From NCBI RefSeq assembly GCF_963676685.1, contig NC_092350.1:9281307-9345306 (forward strand): a stretch of DNA of 64,000 nucleotides, written 5' to 3'. Positions 12,383 to 25,500 of the stretch are shown here, in pieces. Both the position numbers and the translations under genes were made by a program. How positions within the stretch are numbered: position 1 is the stretch's first letter; each line of letters starts with the position of its first letter. This DNA is from Mytilus edulis (taxonomy: Eukaryota > Mollusca > Bivalvia > Mytilida > Mytilidae). Below the pieces are notes generated by a model that worked only from the letters and a program-made list of their open reading frames with translations, had not been told where the DNA came from and made no database searches.

Positions 12383-13545
12383 TTAAGCTCCACGTTCTGA
12401 CAATTCCGACAGAATTTCAGCCTGCTCTGGATCCATGTTTTCTAACATTGAAGCGTTAATTATTGTTCCATCCGGAAGTCGAATGGATTCTCCAGGCTCA
12501 GTAGTAGTAGCTGCCTCGGTTGTACTCGTTGAAATCATTGTAGTAGTTACGGTCGATGTTGGCGTAACAAGTGCTTGTGTAGTCGTGTTAACTATTATAC
12601 TACTATTATCAACTACTGTCATATTCTGATTCAGGATGTCAGATGTATTAGCATTAACGCTAACTGATTCAAAGGAAGAATGTGATTGTGATATGTTTAA
12701 ACCAGTGTTTCTTGTATCTAGAGTTGAGTTTATTTGATCGCTTATATTGTATGGGTTATCACTAGGCAATGTACTATCAGTTGAATTATATGTGGTGCTA
12801 TTTGTTTTCACACTGTAATGTGTATTATTCGAATCATGTTTAGTGATAACACTACCATTTACAGGTTTAGCATTTACACTAACATAATTTGATATACTAT
12901 TAAACGCTACATCCACAAAATGTGAAATAAGTTTACCTAAATTAGATATCTGTGACGTTGGTGTTGTCATCGCCGCCATAAATTGAAGTGTTGGATCTGT
13001 TACGTAGTTGTGCGGCAGCAATGATGATACTGTTGTCATTATATTTGGAATATGTGTTACAGGATTTAATATGTCATTAAATCCTATTGGATTAGAAGTT
13101 GCGAAAAGAGAGACAGCATGATCCGGTGACGTCACTGGTATTGCGTTCATGTCAGATGGTGCTGCCATCCCATTGACAGAAAAATCTCCAGAAGATTGTA
13201 TGACTGGATTGGATAAATGATTAGACTGATGATATTGACTAAGGCTTCCACTACCGACAATAGGGGTCGGAGAAGGTTTAGAAAACCAAACAGCAACACC
13301 TCCTCCTGGGGTTGGTCCGAAATGTTGATTCGTAATGACGCCATGATTTCCGACACTGTCTATGATGAGCTGAGATGGCGTAGGTGCTTCTAGTGTAGGT
13401 TGTTTAATCGTTGATGGTTGTGTTGTAACGAATTTTGTAACAGGCAAAGGTGACGGAGACATGCTGCTAACGTGCTGTAAATGTTTAGATCCAACGTCAA
13501 GTCCCCTTCTATTCAGAATAATTTGCATCTTGGAAGGCGAAATAG
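12383..13545 (-). CDS. Secreted N/Q-rich protein, terminal exon 12
   Basis: Acceptor atattccag at 13546; the open frame runs to TAA at 12385-12383 and gives 386 residues after the split codon. It is rich in Ser, Thr, Asn and Pro, with many N-x-S/T sequons and a Thr-rich run near the end (O-glycosylation-like), closing with an acidic tail (LENMDPEQAEILSELSERGA). No canonical AATAAA was seen in the first 350 bases downstream, so the polyadenylation site is unknown. Confidence 0.82.
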
Positions 13546-16500
13546 CTGGAATATTAAATATACAATTCAATCACAAAACGAAATGGTTATAGTACAACTT
13601 AAAAAACTGATCTTGATATTGACATCAAATAGTTTTCTGTACCCTTTATTCAACGGTTTTAAATAAAATCAACGATTTGGTTTTATTTGACTGTGCAAAA
13701 TTAAAACTTTTTCAGGCCTTATTTGTAATTTTCCCTGCTTATGTTAACTTTAATTATTATCTGGTATTTAAGGTATTTATGTTACATAAAATAGTTATAC
13801 AGGGGAAATAAGAAATTACAAAATCATATTTTATTTACAAAATGTCCAACTGATTGAAATCCTTATGACAGTAAACAAGAATCCATTTAAAAGAACCAAC
13901 CGACGATCTTATCTATGTGAAAGGCCACCAAAACCAGTCACAGATAGTAAATTATAGAAATCAATAGCCATTTTTCTACTATATGGGCACAGTATTGCGT
14001 TTATTTCGATGAAGTAGTTTACATTATTGTACAGTGGGTCAGCTCAATCCAGCCTGCGGGTACGAGATTGTCTCGCTACCTTGAAGATCCATTGTAAGCC
14101 TTGGGCAAGTATCTGCTTTGTTTTCGGGTTATGTTTTCTTTATCTCATTAACCGTTTCCATTTCCAATTCTAAATATTGTATTTTGTGAAGTGTTTTGTT
14201 TATTCAACTTTCCATATTTTAGCACTGTAGAGTGGTTATAACTATAAAGATAGATACAGTTAACTCTCGTTGTCTCGAACTCGGTTGACTCGAAATTTCG
14301 GATGAGTCGAAGTTTTCACGTGGTCCCGAACTTTATTCCATACAAAAGTATGTAATTCGACTCCTGATGAGTCGAAATTGGATGAGTCGAAATTTCGGTT
14401 GAGTCGAACTAAATCTACGGTCCCAAGGTTAACAAAAGCATTCAAAATTCTTTTTTTTTTTATCTCGAACTAATACACATATGTCAAAACATGACCTCCG
14501 GGATTTAAATGGATTGAAGAGTTAATCTGACAATACACGTGTAATTAAATTTCCGGTCATTGACCACTGTATTGATTTATGACATGCTATTTCCATGAGT
14601 GTTTACCTAAGATTATCTTTTATAGAATTTTGATAAATAATTAGTGATACATTGTTAATGTTCATGAAAAAGTATTTAAAATGTTTACAAAACAATTAAT
14701 TTGTGATTAACACTAATGAGCTTGGGTGTGTATAAAGTGAGGATTATGGCTTCCGTTGATAATCACCTAAAAACTACTCAAACGGCGTCTTTGATCTTGT
14801 TATATTTTCTTTTGAAAAGAAAGAGTGAGATAAAACAAAATGAATAGAAATCAAAATTTTCTTAAATCTTTTGTATCCGAGAATAAACAATTTTGTCAGC
14901 TATAACTGACCTGAATAACGAAACTATCGATTGGAATTTACACTCTTGGAAAAGCCATAGGATTTTTTTTTAATTGAGACAATCGAATAAGTAAAAATAA
15001 TGTCATTATAATAATAAAAGACTGTGACATACAAATACATCGATCTGATACTAGAATATCGATCCCCTTGCCATATTCACCCGGATTTATTTTAGCTTTA
15101 CCAAGCTAGGCAAGAGTTGTGTCCCTTAGATTGTCGAACTTCCGGTGTTCGTTTGAGTCGAACTACGTGTATCTCGAAATATTTCTCTGGTCCGGCTGAC
15201 TTCGACATAACGAGAGTCGACTGTATATGTAGCGCAACATTCTTTTTCAAGCAGTAAACATTTACTCACCAACTTGCTGTCTGAGTTTTAATAATTTGCT
15301 TTTTGATTTCATCAGAACTTTCTTAACACTGTTCAACATTGTTGTATAATTCAGCGAAGCTTTCAATGTTCCCTTCACAGGATCAATGAAGTTTTGTTTG
15401 AACAGATCACGAAGGACGTTAGAAATCAGGCCTTTCAAAGTTGCTTTGTCTACATTCTTGATTCCTAAGCTTTTCTTTAATGTGCTTGTCAATCTTCCAT
15501 TCGGTCCTAATATGTCCAATGCTGATGGTTTCGATGTTGTTGATACTGCAATTATAATAAATTAGATATAGTAAAGTTGGATGTAATGTATAAATCTTAA
15601 ACAAATATATCAAAACTTGTATTCAGTGTGAAATCCGGTTTCTTTCAAAAAATTCAAGCACATCGAGAGCAGCAAAAAAGCTACCGTTTGTGTTGTTATA
15701 ACCACTGCTAGTAACCGAGGGTTTCTATAGCCCAGTAACCAGTATTTCGTTACTGGAAGAATATAAGGATATAGCTTCATTCGATTTTCTGTTATCAAAT
15801 TTGGGAAATTATTTTCAATTATGGAATATGTTTCCCTCATTGTAAACTCTAATTCGTTTTCATGCTTTTGCTGTACTTTTTTGTCCGTTTTGATCCCTTT
15901 AGTTTAATAGTTCTCCATATTTCTCCAGATTTAGAAATGTTTTAGACTCGATCATCACTGGAGAGACATGTAATATCTCCAAAGCCACTCATTATATTTT
16001 TTTGGAGCTTGTGACTTTTAAAAAAGCGATACATAGCTATCCTACATTCCGTCGTTCACAAATACTCACTCTGTGGTTAAAGATTTTGAAATTGTAATGA
16101 CTTTCTTAAACTATCCTTGATTTCTACCAAACTTGGACAGAACCTTGTGTATGATCCTTAGATAGAATTCAAAAGTAACATATGTAAAAGGAAATCCTGT
16201 TTATCAATATTTTGCATACAAATTGACTGTTTTTGCCAGTTAACATTACATTCACTCTGTAGTTTAAGTTATTTTTAATTCTAAAGACTTTCTTAAAATA
16301 TCTTTAATGTCTACCAAACCTGGACAGAAGCTTGTTTATGATCATAAGATAGTATCCAGAAGTCAATTTTGGTTAAAAAAAAATCCCGTTTTCCCGTATT
16401 TAGAGTATGAATGAAATAAGGTTTTTTTTCTGCCAGTTAACATCACACTAACTCTGTACTTAAAGTTTTAAAAATATTGATAACGTTCTAAAACTACCAT

Positions 16501-19500
16501 AGATTTGTACCAAACTTGGATAAAAGTCTGTTATGATCAAAAGCTAGTATAAAAATGTATTTCCTGTTCTTTCGTATAATACTTATAATTGGACTTCCAG
16601 TTGACCTTACATACAGGCATACAGTCTACTATTAAGGTTTTGTAAAATTTATTAGAAACATAAATCATCCTTACGAAACCAAATAAATGCGACAGAATCT
16701 TCTTGCAATCAAAAGATAGTTTCTAAAGGAAAATATCTAATTATTTTTCCCAATTATTGTTGATCGACTTTTAACGCTAAAGCGATACAAAGCAATCATG
16801 TATCACACTGAAAACATAGACAACAGCAACAGTAGGCGAGACACTTGGTCGGAACCCTTACGACTTTTCATTTTCTATTAGAGAAAAATCAATGAAATTG
16901 AGTCTGCCCTTAATGTGTAATACCACCAAATCATGGCACGTCACATCAAGTTGTATACAAAAAAGGTTCGGGGGAAAAATATTTTCCTTGAATTTGACAG
17001 TTGAAGGAAATTTATCTTACATTTCATTGCAGTAAAAAAAAAATCTGTGTCATAGACATATACATTGGGTGTGTCAAAGCACCATTATTATTTTAATTTG
17101 TATTTCTCTAGAATATTTTGGAAATTTAAGGTTACATGTTACTAAAGCTTGTACAAGGAAGAAAATGAATCACAATTTGAAAGGTTAACTACCAGTGATG
17201 GTTATTTTCTTATATGCAATGAAACATTATGTGAGATTTTTTATTTTACGTGACAGAATAAAACGTTAATCATGCCAAGTATTTCTTTAGTTAAAACAAA
17301 ATTAAATTCTGCACATTTTTTTTGGAAAGTGCAAATTCAACAAAGACTAATATATAGAAGAAATCAATGGTGGTATTCCACCTTAACATTGAAAACCCGG
17401 TATTTTATATAATATAACCAAATAAAATGAAAATATTCCTCGAAAATATGGTAAGCTTGAAATATTCTTTCATTATATATCAGATAATTATATTATCAGA
17501 TGTCTAAATGATATAATACTTACCACTGATATCGATAATGTGTGGCTCTGCATTCGTCGATGAGACAGGAACAACTGGTGCTGTCGGTAGGACATCATTT
17601 ATATTCACAGAAGAAACATTAGTACTATTTAATAATGTACTGTTAACGATATCACTTGTAGCATTTAATGTTAACATATCACTTGTAGCATTTAATGTTA
17701 ACATAGCATTTGTAGCATTAGATGTTAACGTAGCATTTGACAGGAACTCTGTCATATTAGTATAAGTAATGACATCATTAACATTGGCTGTTAGATTAGT
17801 ATAAGTAGCCATGCCAATATATGTAATGTTAGACATAGAAGTCACGTTGTTATTAGCAGTTATGTTCAAGTCTGTGGTTAGATTATATATTTCACTTCCT
17901 GTGTTATATGTTGATGTTATGTTATCCATCAGAGTGCCGAAGTTATTTCCAAGATTTACGGTTGTAGCATTTGGATGGTAAATTACTGCAACTGAATTAT
18001 TTAAAGTGTCTATTGGTATAATTCCATGAGTTTCCACAAGTACTTGATTAGTCGGAAATGTATTTAAAGTGTCCATTGGCATAATTCCATGAGTATCCAA
18101 AACGGTTTTAATTGGCAATGTATTTAAAGTGTCCAAATGCATACTCCCAATAGTATCCAGTACGTGTTTAGTCGGCAAAGTATTGAGAGTTTCTATTGGC
18201 ATACTCCCATGAGTATCCAGTACGTGTTTAGTCGGCAAAGTATTGAGAGTTTCTATTGGCATACTCCCATGAGTATCCAGTATGTGTTTAGTCGGCAAAG
18301 TATTGAGAGTTTCTATTGGCACACTCCCATGAGTATCCAGTACGTGTTTAGTCGGCAAAGTATTGAGAGTTTCTATTGGCATACTCCCAATAGTATCCAG
18401 TACGTGTTTAGTCGGCAAAGTATTGAGAGTTTCTATTGGCATACTCCCAATAGTATCCAGTACGTGTTTAGTCGGCAAAGAATTTAAAGTTTCTATTGGC
18501 ATACTTCCAAGATTATCCAAAACGTGTTTAGTTGGCATACTTCCAAGGGTATCCACAAGTACTTGTTTAGTCGGGAAGGAAGTCTCAAACGTTGAGAACA
18601 ATGATGGTTTCGTGGGATTCACTGTCAAATTTAATGTCTCTATAGCTCCAACCTTAATGCTAGAAGGTGTGACAGTTGTACCGGTACTATTTCTGGTTGT
18701 ATTATCAATAACCACATCACTTGGAGCTAGTTGATTATTAGGGAAAGATTTAGTTGCATTGTTAAGGCCTAAAAATCCTTGTGCTCCCATAATTTGATTG
18801 TTTTGTTGCATTAGTATTTGTTGTATGTTACGTTGTAATAATTGGCGTAAGCCTTGGTTGTTGTTAATTGAATTTTGCAGGTGGTTTTTTGTGATAGGGA
18901 TTGCCAACATGTTATTCATCATGTTATTTTGTGGTAGATTATGACCAAATAACATATTATGACCTTGATTCTGGGTTGATGGCATGCTTTGCAAAAGTGA
19001 ATTTCCCTGTAATAAATTTTGTATGTTAAACATGTTTGGATTCATTTGTGCTGCCAAATTATTGGTCGAATGACCAAATGTATTAATGTGACTTATATCA
19101 TGACCTCCACTTAATCCGAAGTCTTGAGGCTGTAGAGCGTTTTGCATTTGTATATTAACAATTCGTTGTGCCGTTGCAAGATTAGTGTCGGTTGGTGTAT
19201 TTAAAATGTTAGGATTATTTTGTTGGTTAATGTTGGTATGTGGAACCATGTTAGCGTTTGATAGTAATCCATTCAGCCCAAAATGTTGATTACTATTCTG
19301 CAAATCCTGATTTGTGTTGGTTCCTAAGTTGTTTTGCTTAAGTAATGTCTGCAGCAATACTGACACATTGTCTTGAGGATTGGATAATGAATTTGAACTT
19401 GTACTTGGTTGTCCTGTATGTTGTTGCTGTTTTGTTGCAAAGTTCGTTGTAGACATAAAAGGAACATTGTTTTGTTTGTTTTCTAACATGTTTTGAATAG

Positions 19501-22500
19501 AAAGAAGTTGATTTTGATTTGATGCTTGTCCACTTAAACCTGGTGTATGTTGCATGGTTCCAAGCATGTTTTGAATAGAAAGAAGTTGGTTTTGATTTTC
19601 AGCCTGTCCACCCAAACCTTGTGTTTGTTGCATTGTACCTAACATGTTTTGGATAGAATTAACTTGGTTTTGATTTGATGCTTGTCCACTTAAACCTGGT
19701 GTTTGTTGCATTGTTCCTAACATGTTTTGTATAGAATTAACTTGGTTTTGATTTGATGCTTGTCCGCTTAAACCTTGTGTTTGTTGCATTCTATCCAGCA
19801 TGTTTTGGATAGAATTAAGTTGTTTTGGATTAGATGCCTGTCCACTTAAAACTGGTATTTGTTGCATTGTTCCTAACATGTTTTGGATAGAATTAACTTG
19901 GTTTTGATTTGTTGCCTGTCCACTCGAACCTGGTGTTTGTTGTATGTTTCCTAACAATTTTTGGATAGAATTAACTTGGTTTTGATTTGATGCTTGTCCG
20001 CTTAAACCTTGTGTCTGCTGCATAGTTTCTAACATGTTTTGAATAGAAAGAAGTTTATTTTTATTTGTTGCCTGTCCGCTCGAATCTGGTGCTGGTTGTA
20101 TGTTTCCTAACATGTTTTGGATAGAATTAACTTTGTTTTGATTTGATGCTTGTCCGCTTAAACCTTGTGTTTGTTGCATTGTATTCAGCATGTTTTGGAT
20201 AGAATTAACTTGGTTTTGATTTGATGCTTGTCCGCTTAAACCTTGTGTGTGTTGCATTGTATTCAGCATGTTTTGGATAGAATTAAGTTGGTTTTGATTT
20301 GCTGTCTGTCCACTTGATCCTGATGCTTGTTGTTTGTTTTCTAACATGTTTTGGATAGAATTAACTTGGTTTTGATTTGCTGCCTGTCCACTCAATCCTG
20401 ATGCTTGTTGTTTGTTTCCTAACATGTTTTGGATAGAATTAAGTTGGTTTTTGTTTGCTGTCTGTCCACTTTGTGTTTGTTGTTTGTTTCCTATCATGTT
20501 TTGAGTAGAATGAATTGGTTTTTGATTTACTGCTAGTCCACCTGAACCTGGTGTTTGTTGTAGTAAATTCGTCAAAAGTGCCTGTAATGTATTAGCTTGA
20601 TTTTGAGGTTGTATGTCGCCAATCGAATTTATGAGACTAGCATCCATTCCTGTGCTAGTGCTTGGTGTCGGTTGTAATTTGTTTGCTTGATTCTGATGTT
20701 GTATGCCGCCAATCAGATTTATGTGACTATTATCCACTCCTGTGCTTATGCTTGGTCTCTGTTGTAATGTTTTTGCTTGATTATGATGTTGTATACCGCC
20801 AATCATATTTATGTGACTATTATCCACTCCTGTGCTTATGCTTGGTCTCTGTTGTAATGTGTTAGCTTGATTCTGATGTTGTATACCGCTAATCATATTT
20901 ATGTGACTATTATCCACTCCTGTGCTAGTGCTTGGTGACTGTTGTAATGTATTCATTGTGTTAAGGTTAGATGATAAACTATTTCCCAATGATGATAAGC
21001 CATTATTGTTATTTGACGACGGTGGAATGTCATTGTGAGTGACAGGTTGTGTAATGACAGGTGTAGCGCCAATGTTGTTATTAGTTGCAAGTAATTTTGT
21101 AATAACTTGTTGAAGAAGTGATTGTAGATTTTCATTCTTAGGGTTAGCAGTTTGTGTGCTTTGTATATTTTGAATTTTAGGGTTAGCAGTTTGTATGTTT
21201 TGTTGGTTTATGTTCTGAAAATTACTATTACTTTGAAACGAGTTTTGAGTTGGTTGGTTGAAATTATCATTATGCGTATTTTGTGATTGAAATTCATTTG
21301 TTGGATTTGATAATGGTCTCAGTATTTGTTGTTTGTTCCCCATTTGCATTCCTGGAAAAATGTCATTTAGTGTCAAGCCTGACAACTGATTGTTTTGTAG
21401 ATTTGCAATGTTTTGATCATTTAGAAGATCTGGATTGTTCATTAACGTATGTGAATTACTTTGTACAGATGTTTGATGTCCAACTAAATTACTATTTGGC
21501 GCAAACTGATCAGCTTGTGTGTTCTGTTGTGAACTTAAACCTGAATTTTGTCCATTACTATTAGGTGCGTGTATTTGGTTGATGTTTTGTGATGATGATG
21601 ATGATGACAAAAATGTCGGTGTATTTTGAAGGTTATTGTGAACATCTAGGTGGTGGTCTTGTAAACCAGGATCATTAAAATTAATACTCTTGTGATGAAA
21701 TGGCTCTGGGTTAACAGGTGTCAAAAAATTATGTGGGTCTTGGCCCTGACCGTCAAAATTATTACCACTTAGCCGGTCAAAAACATTACGATTTTGAGCA
21801 CTTAACTGATCTCTTGCTCCAAAGTTCTGAAAACGATTGTTATTTTGTAATTTGGAGTTGTCAAACATGGACACAGCGCCTTGAGACAAGTTAGTGTCTG
21901 ACCGCACGTTTGTTTTTTCATTATTAATATTACTACCGCCTTGGTTAGTATTAATTGATATAGATACTTTTCTAGTTTGATCACCTGACTGACCATTTGA
22001 ACTGCCGGTGTCGCCAATTAGATTTACAGATCTTGGTGAGTTAAACAAATCGACTGGTTCTGTACGTGTATCCTGTAGTCTGTTATTGTTTCTTTCTGGT
22101 ATCCTGTTTCTGTTAGTTTCAAGCATTCTATTTCTATCTGCCAGTGTGTTAACGCGGCGATTCTGAGAAGACGTGTCAATGTTAGATCTATCCATCGTTT
22201 TGGTCGTTAATTGTCCAGTAGATCTGTCCAAAACGTTTAATCTCCTCATACTTGGTAACTTGTTTGATGTCTGAGTCCTTCGCATGCTTCTCACAGTATC
22301 CAAAAATCTATTTCTTGACTGCTGTTGGGAGTTTTGATCTAGTTGAGTCGTTGGAACGTTTTCGGTCTGAACACCGGCCGGTACAGCTCCTGCAGTATTT
22401 GGTCCAGTATGGTTTATTGTAACTTCAACTACCTCGTCCACACTCGTCTGTGGACGTCTACTCGTCTGTGAACGACCACTTGTCTGTGAGCGTCCATTGG

Positions 22501-25500
22501 TCTGTGATCTTCCACTCGTCTGTGAACGTCCACTTGACTGTGAACGTCGGATTTCATTTTGTCGTCGCCGCTGAGGAATTATTCTATTCTGTTGTTGACT
22601 AGTACGAGTAGAACTTCTTGTGCCTGTAGTATAGATAAAAATATGTTTTCGTAAAGTATTTTGTTTGATTAGGAAAGGATTATGCGCGTCACTGATGAGT
22701 CTTATGTAGACGAAACGTGCGTCTGGCGTACTCAATTATAATCCTGGTACCTTTGATAACTAATTATAGTCAAATTGTTACTGTTTATTAAGTTTCATTT
22801 GATTGATTAGTTTAATCTCCATCAGTGACACTAAAAGCCAAAAGCCGAAAAACAGAAAGGACATCTCAAAAACTTAATTGTTAGTTTAAATCGAAATATC
22901 TTTATTTGCCTTACGTTCTACAAGTTCCATCGATGACTTTCTCAAAGTATATAATGTAATATATAACATTATTTATTGAAAGAAGAATACTTCTTTAATG
23001 TAAAAATACATTTCATTACTCATAACAAATACGTTTTACGTATGAAAAAAAAATACGATCATGCGAGTGGCATCGTGGATTATTCCTATTGGACAGACTT
23101 GTATTGACCAACTAGCAGGCGTTTTAGTAGTTCAATTATTGTGTCAGAATGCTTGCAATACTTCTACTCATTTGTTTAATTGGTCATATTGATATTGTTA
23201 TATTTAAATTGATACTGCTTTAACATGCTTATTTTGCACACTACGAGGTACAATCATTAAATTGTAATCTAATAGAAATAAATTAATAAAGTACCTGATT
23301 GTCCAGTTCTTGGTCTGAGGATTACCATAGATGGTCTTCTTTGTTGAACTAAAATAAAACAATATTTATTTTTAGAAAGTTATAATGTCATAATGATCAA
23401 CAGATTAAATGACTTTTATAAATGTTTTTACATCTTTTATAATTGAAATTATTTAGGGGAAAAGGATGAAAAGGATGAAATACACAGACAAATTAGTCTT
23501 ACACCGCTCCTGGTAATATGCGTGACTCTAGTTCAAAACATTTTTCGTGGTTGCATTCAGTGATTTCTCAGTAAAATTGCAGTAGATTTTTTCAATGGAC
23601 TATGGTATCTTATGTTTTAGATGAAAAAAACACATGCATTAATGTGGTTCGGTACCTAAAAAGCTTTGATTAGCCTAATGACCATTCAGGTCAAGATATA
23701 ATTTTCTAATTTAGACAAATGCCAAAACCGTTTGTAGAGTATTCCCGCGCGGTTATAAAATAGTTTTTTGACTAGACATAAAATTAACATGCAGATATTA
23801 CGACCAAAAACTGTTAAGTTTCTTAATATCGAACATGCAGCAGATAACAAGGATCGCAGCTTATGCCTTACAGAATATTATTTTGGAATGTCACAAAGGT
23901 ACAAATAAAATAAGTAAATGATTTAAATAGTAAAAAATTGTGATCCCCTTTTTGCGTTATATGGTAAAACGGAATTCGAATGTTGGTCTGTGTATTGTTA
24001 TTAAGGCTTTAAAGATACAGATACAACCATGTATGTATGTTTCATTCAAGTCTAAATAGTCCACTTCAAAAATAGATATAGATATAGATAAAAAGTAATG
24101 ATCACTAATTGGAGTGAGACTATGAGAAGGCTGACCAGTTGAGTTGACAGTAAGATGACAGTGCGAAGGGAGAGTAAACTGATCATATAATTACCTCTTG
24201 TCTGGGGATCAGTGCTTGTAGCATTAGTTGGTAGATCATATAATTACCTCTTGTCTGGGGATCAGTGCTTGTAGCATTAGTTGGTAGATCATATAATTAC
24301 CTCTTGTCTGGGGATCAGTGCTTGTAGCATTAGTTGGTAGATCATATAATTACCTCTTGTCTGGGGATCAGTGCTTGTAGCATTAGTTGGTAGATCATAT
24401 AATTACCTCTTGTCTGGGGATCAGTGCTTGTAGCATTAGTTGGTAGATCATATAATTACCTCTTGTCTGGGGATCAGTGCTTGTAGCATTAGTTGGTAGA
24501 TCATATAATTACCTCTTGTCTGGGGATCAGTGCTTGTAGCATTAGTTGGTAGATCATATAATTACCTCTTGTCTGGGGATCAGTGCTTGTAGCATTAGTT
24601 GGTAGATCATATAATTACCTCTTGTCTGGGGATCAGTGATTGTAGCATTAGTTGGTAGATCATATAATTACCTCTTGTCTGGGGATCAGTGCTTGTAGCA
24701 TTAGTTGGTAGATCATATAATTACCTCTTGTCTGGGGATCAGTGCTTGTAGCATTAGTTGGTAGATCATATAATTACCTCTTGTCTGGGGATCAGTGCTT
24801 GTAGCATTAGTTGGTAGATCATATAATTACCTCTTGTCTGGGGATCAGTGATTGTAGCATTAGTTGGTAGATCATATAATTACCTCTTGTCTGGGGATCA
24901 GTGCTTGTAGCATTAGTTGGTAGATCATATAATTACCTCTTGTCTGGGGATCAGTGATTGTAGCATTAGTTGGTAGATCATATAATTACCTCTTGTCTGG
25001 GGATCAGTGCTTGTAGCATTAGTTGGTAGATCATATAATTACCTCTTGTCTGGGGATCAGTGCTTGTAGCATTAGTTGGTAGTAAGTTGGCCCTTCTGGC
25101 AGCAGCAACAATTGTTCTTATATTCAAAGGCATTCCATTAGAATCTACACGTCCTCGACCTGCTTTGAATCAATTAGATATATGTGAGCATTAACTCAGC
25201 AAAAATTATTAAAAAGTTCTTTGTACTTAAGAATTGTCATTTCAATATAAACTTTATTTAAGTTTCATCTGCAAATGTGTTTGCTGTAGTATATAGAATA
25301 TACCCTCGGATTATTGTTTAATTAAAAATTCAAAACGTAAAATAAATCTTGGAACTAATCTTAATTGTTTAAAAATAAAACATTTACACCTATAAAAACA
25401 AATCTATTAACAAATGCGTTAATGCATACTGTTATAGTGGACATTATATTAAAGGATTGCTTTAATCTGAAATTTTGATTTCTTAACAGTGGAAATATGA

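Noticed and set aside
18137..18487. Plus-strand 116-codon repetitive frame
   Set aside because: It is the antisense shadow of the 20-aa coding repeats on the minus strand.
22624..22735. N-terminal extension of the long minus-strand frame, starting with a Met at 22735
   Set aside because: It lies upstream of a good acceptor and translates an inverted family C repeat; exon 9 fits the acceptor in phase.
24181..25081. Regular repeats that might be taken for a CRISPR array
   Set aside because: Units are contiguous with no variable spacers, they match an adjacent exon/intron border, and the DNA is eukaryotic.
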